Assembly (NCBI GenBank): GCA_023265235.1 | Contig: JAHFUF010000307.1 | Coordinates: 1 to 6,448 of the forward strand | DNA length: 6,448 nt | Source of the DNA: Blastocatellia bacterium | GTDB taxonomy: Bacteria; Acidobacteriota; Blastocatellia; Chloracidobacteriales; JADJPF01 | Reading direction: 5' to 3' | Shown here: in pieces, positions 5,736-6,448 of the stretch | Numbering within the stretch: the first letter of the stretch is position 1 | How the letters are laid out: the number at the start of each line of letters is the position of its first letter | Made by a program: the position numbers and the translations under genes | Notes under the pieces: generated by a model | What the model saw: the letters and a program-made list of their open reading frames with translations, nothing else | Databases searched by the model: none | Told to the model about the DNA's origin: nothing

Positions 5736-6448
5736 GTGAAAGAATTAACTGCAATAGTACAAGAAATTCATCACTTTGGTAGCGGTTATTGCCAATTAAA
5801 ACTAGCTGTCCCTACATTACTAAATATAGAAGCAGGACAATTTGCTATGCTTAAACCTGCTACCCTGTTTGAGCCTTTACTTAGAAGGGCAATGGCGTTT
5901 TATCAAACTAAAATAACTAATAACACTACCTTAGTAGACTTTATATTTCATGTTTTAGGGCGAGGAACACAAGCACTAGCCCAATTAAAACCTGGCGATC
6001 AAGTAGAATTTCTTGGGCCATTAGGAAAAAGTTTTTCCTCTGTACCTGCTAAAGAACTAGGCGGAGCATTAATTGTTGCTGGTGGAGTTGGGACACCAGC
6101 AGTTTTAATACTAGCTCAAGAGCTATGTTCATATGGAATTGAAACACATATCTTTCTTGGTGCCCGTAGCAGTGATGATTTAATTGGCGTAGCTGATTTT
6201 AGTGCCTTACCAGCCAAACTAACTATTACTACTGACGATGGTTCAGCAGGTGAACAAGGGTTTGTTACCCAAAGCTTAGAAAAATTCTTACAACAACATA
6301 AAAAAAACTTTGCTGTTTATACCTGTGGCCCAGAAATAATGATGAAACGCACTAGTGAAATAGCTACTAACTTTGGACTAAAAACCTATGCCTCGCTAGA
6401 AGCAAGAATGGCTTGTGGTTTTGGTGTTTGTGTAGGTTGTGTGGTAGA
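5736..6448 (+). CDS. pyrK: Dihydroorotate dehydrogenase electron-transfer subunit (PyrK), 3' end missing
   Basis: The frame from the GTG at 5736 stays open to the window end, giving 237 residues; typical PyrK proteins have about 250-290. PyrK carries FAD and a [2Fe-2S] cluster and passes electrons from dihydroorotate dehydrogenase PyrD to NAD+ in pyrimidine synthesis. Residues 32-38 (EAGQFAM) and LLRRAMAFY at 48-56 form the FAD-binding part of a ferredoxin-reductase-like fold; the usual RPxS motif is here RAMA. FHVLGRGTQAL (71-81) and LKPGDQVEFLGPLG (84-97) follow. VAGGVGTPAV (114-123) is the NAD-binding start, TDDGSAGEQGFVT (166-178) and YTCGPEIMM (195-203) are family signatures, and C227, C232 and C235 in MACGFGVCVGC are three of four cluster ligands. 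The fourth lies beyond the edge. The frame is open back to 5673 but has no ATG or GTG upstream, and no good ribosome site precedes the GTG. pyrD often follows in other genomes. A related sulfhydrogenase or NADPH-ferredoxin subunit is a weaker alternative. Confidence 0.88.
   Translation, partial: MKELTAIVQEIHHFGSGYCQLKLAVPTLLNIEAGQFAMLKPATLFEPLLRRAMAFYQTKITNNTTLVDFIFHVLGRGTQALAQLKPGDQVEFLGPLGKSFSSVPAKELGGALIVAGGVGTPAVLILAQELCSYGIETHIFLGARSSDDLIGVADFSALPAKLTITTDDGSAGEQGFVTQSLEKFLQQHKKNFAVYTCGPEIMMKRTSEIATNFGLKTYASLEARMACGFGVCVGCVV

Overview
The window is AT-rich DNA with tightly packed genes and looks like a bacterial chromosome. It holds five protein genes, two of them cut by the window edges, and no RNA genes, insertion sequences, phage genes or CRISPR arrays that I can see. 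One gene encodes an exported protein with three parts: a domain that usually precedes SBBP repeats, seven SBBP beta-propeller repeats, and a C-terminal choice-of-anchor-D-like domain. I associate that build mainly with Acidobacteriota, and less often with Planctomycetota, Chloroflexota and Cyanobacteria. My guess is an uncultured low-GC Acidobacteriota-like bacterium, held with low confidence because the base composition is low for cultured members.

Layout: (1) positions 1-1164, plus strand, is the 3' part of an ATP-grasp ligase of the PGM1-related (peptide ligase-like) family. (2) It converges, with 2 bases between stop codons, on a minus-strand group. Read in transcription order this group is the SBBP protein (5574-3007), a PlsC-like acyltransferase (2975-2115) and an NAD-dependent epimerase-like SDR protein (2096-1167). 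The gaps are 31 and 18 bases, so one transcript is plausible. (3) A divergent spacer of about 160 bases (5575-5735) holds a candidate minus-strand promoter and a 13-bp palindrome. (4) Positions 5736-6448, plus strand, are the start of a PyrK-type dihydroorotate dehydrogenase electron-transfer subunit, cut by the window end before its last iron-sulfur cysteine.

How the genes work together: the acyltransferase and the SDR protein form a gene pair that I recall from other phyla (for example Rv0502/Rv0501 in Mycobacterium tuberculosis), so a shared role in lipid or envelope metabolism is reasonable but unproven. The SBBP protein probably acts outside the cytoplasmic membrane and may only share the transcript. 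PyrK belongs to pyrimidine synthesis. The ATP-grasp protein probably joins a carboxylate to an amine, with unknown substrates.

I do not see a clearly new multi-gene system. The points most worth a second look are the glutamate at the usual catalytic tyrosine position of the SDR protein, the ATP-grasp ligase of unknown substrate, the joining of a secreted propeller to a lipid gene pair, and the DNA-level identity between propeller repeats.
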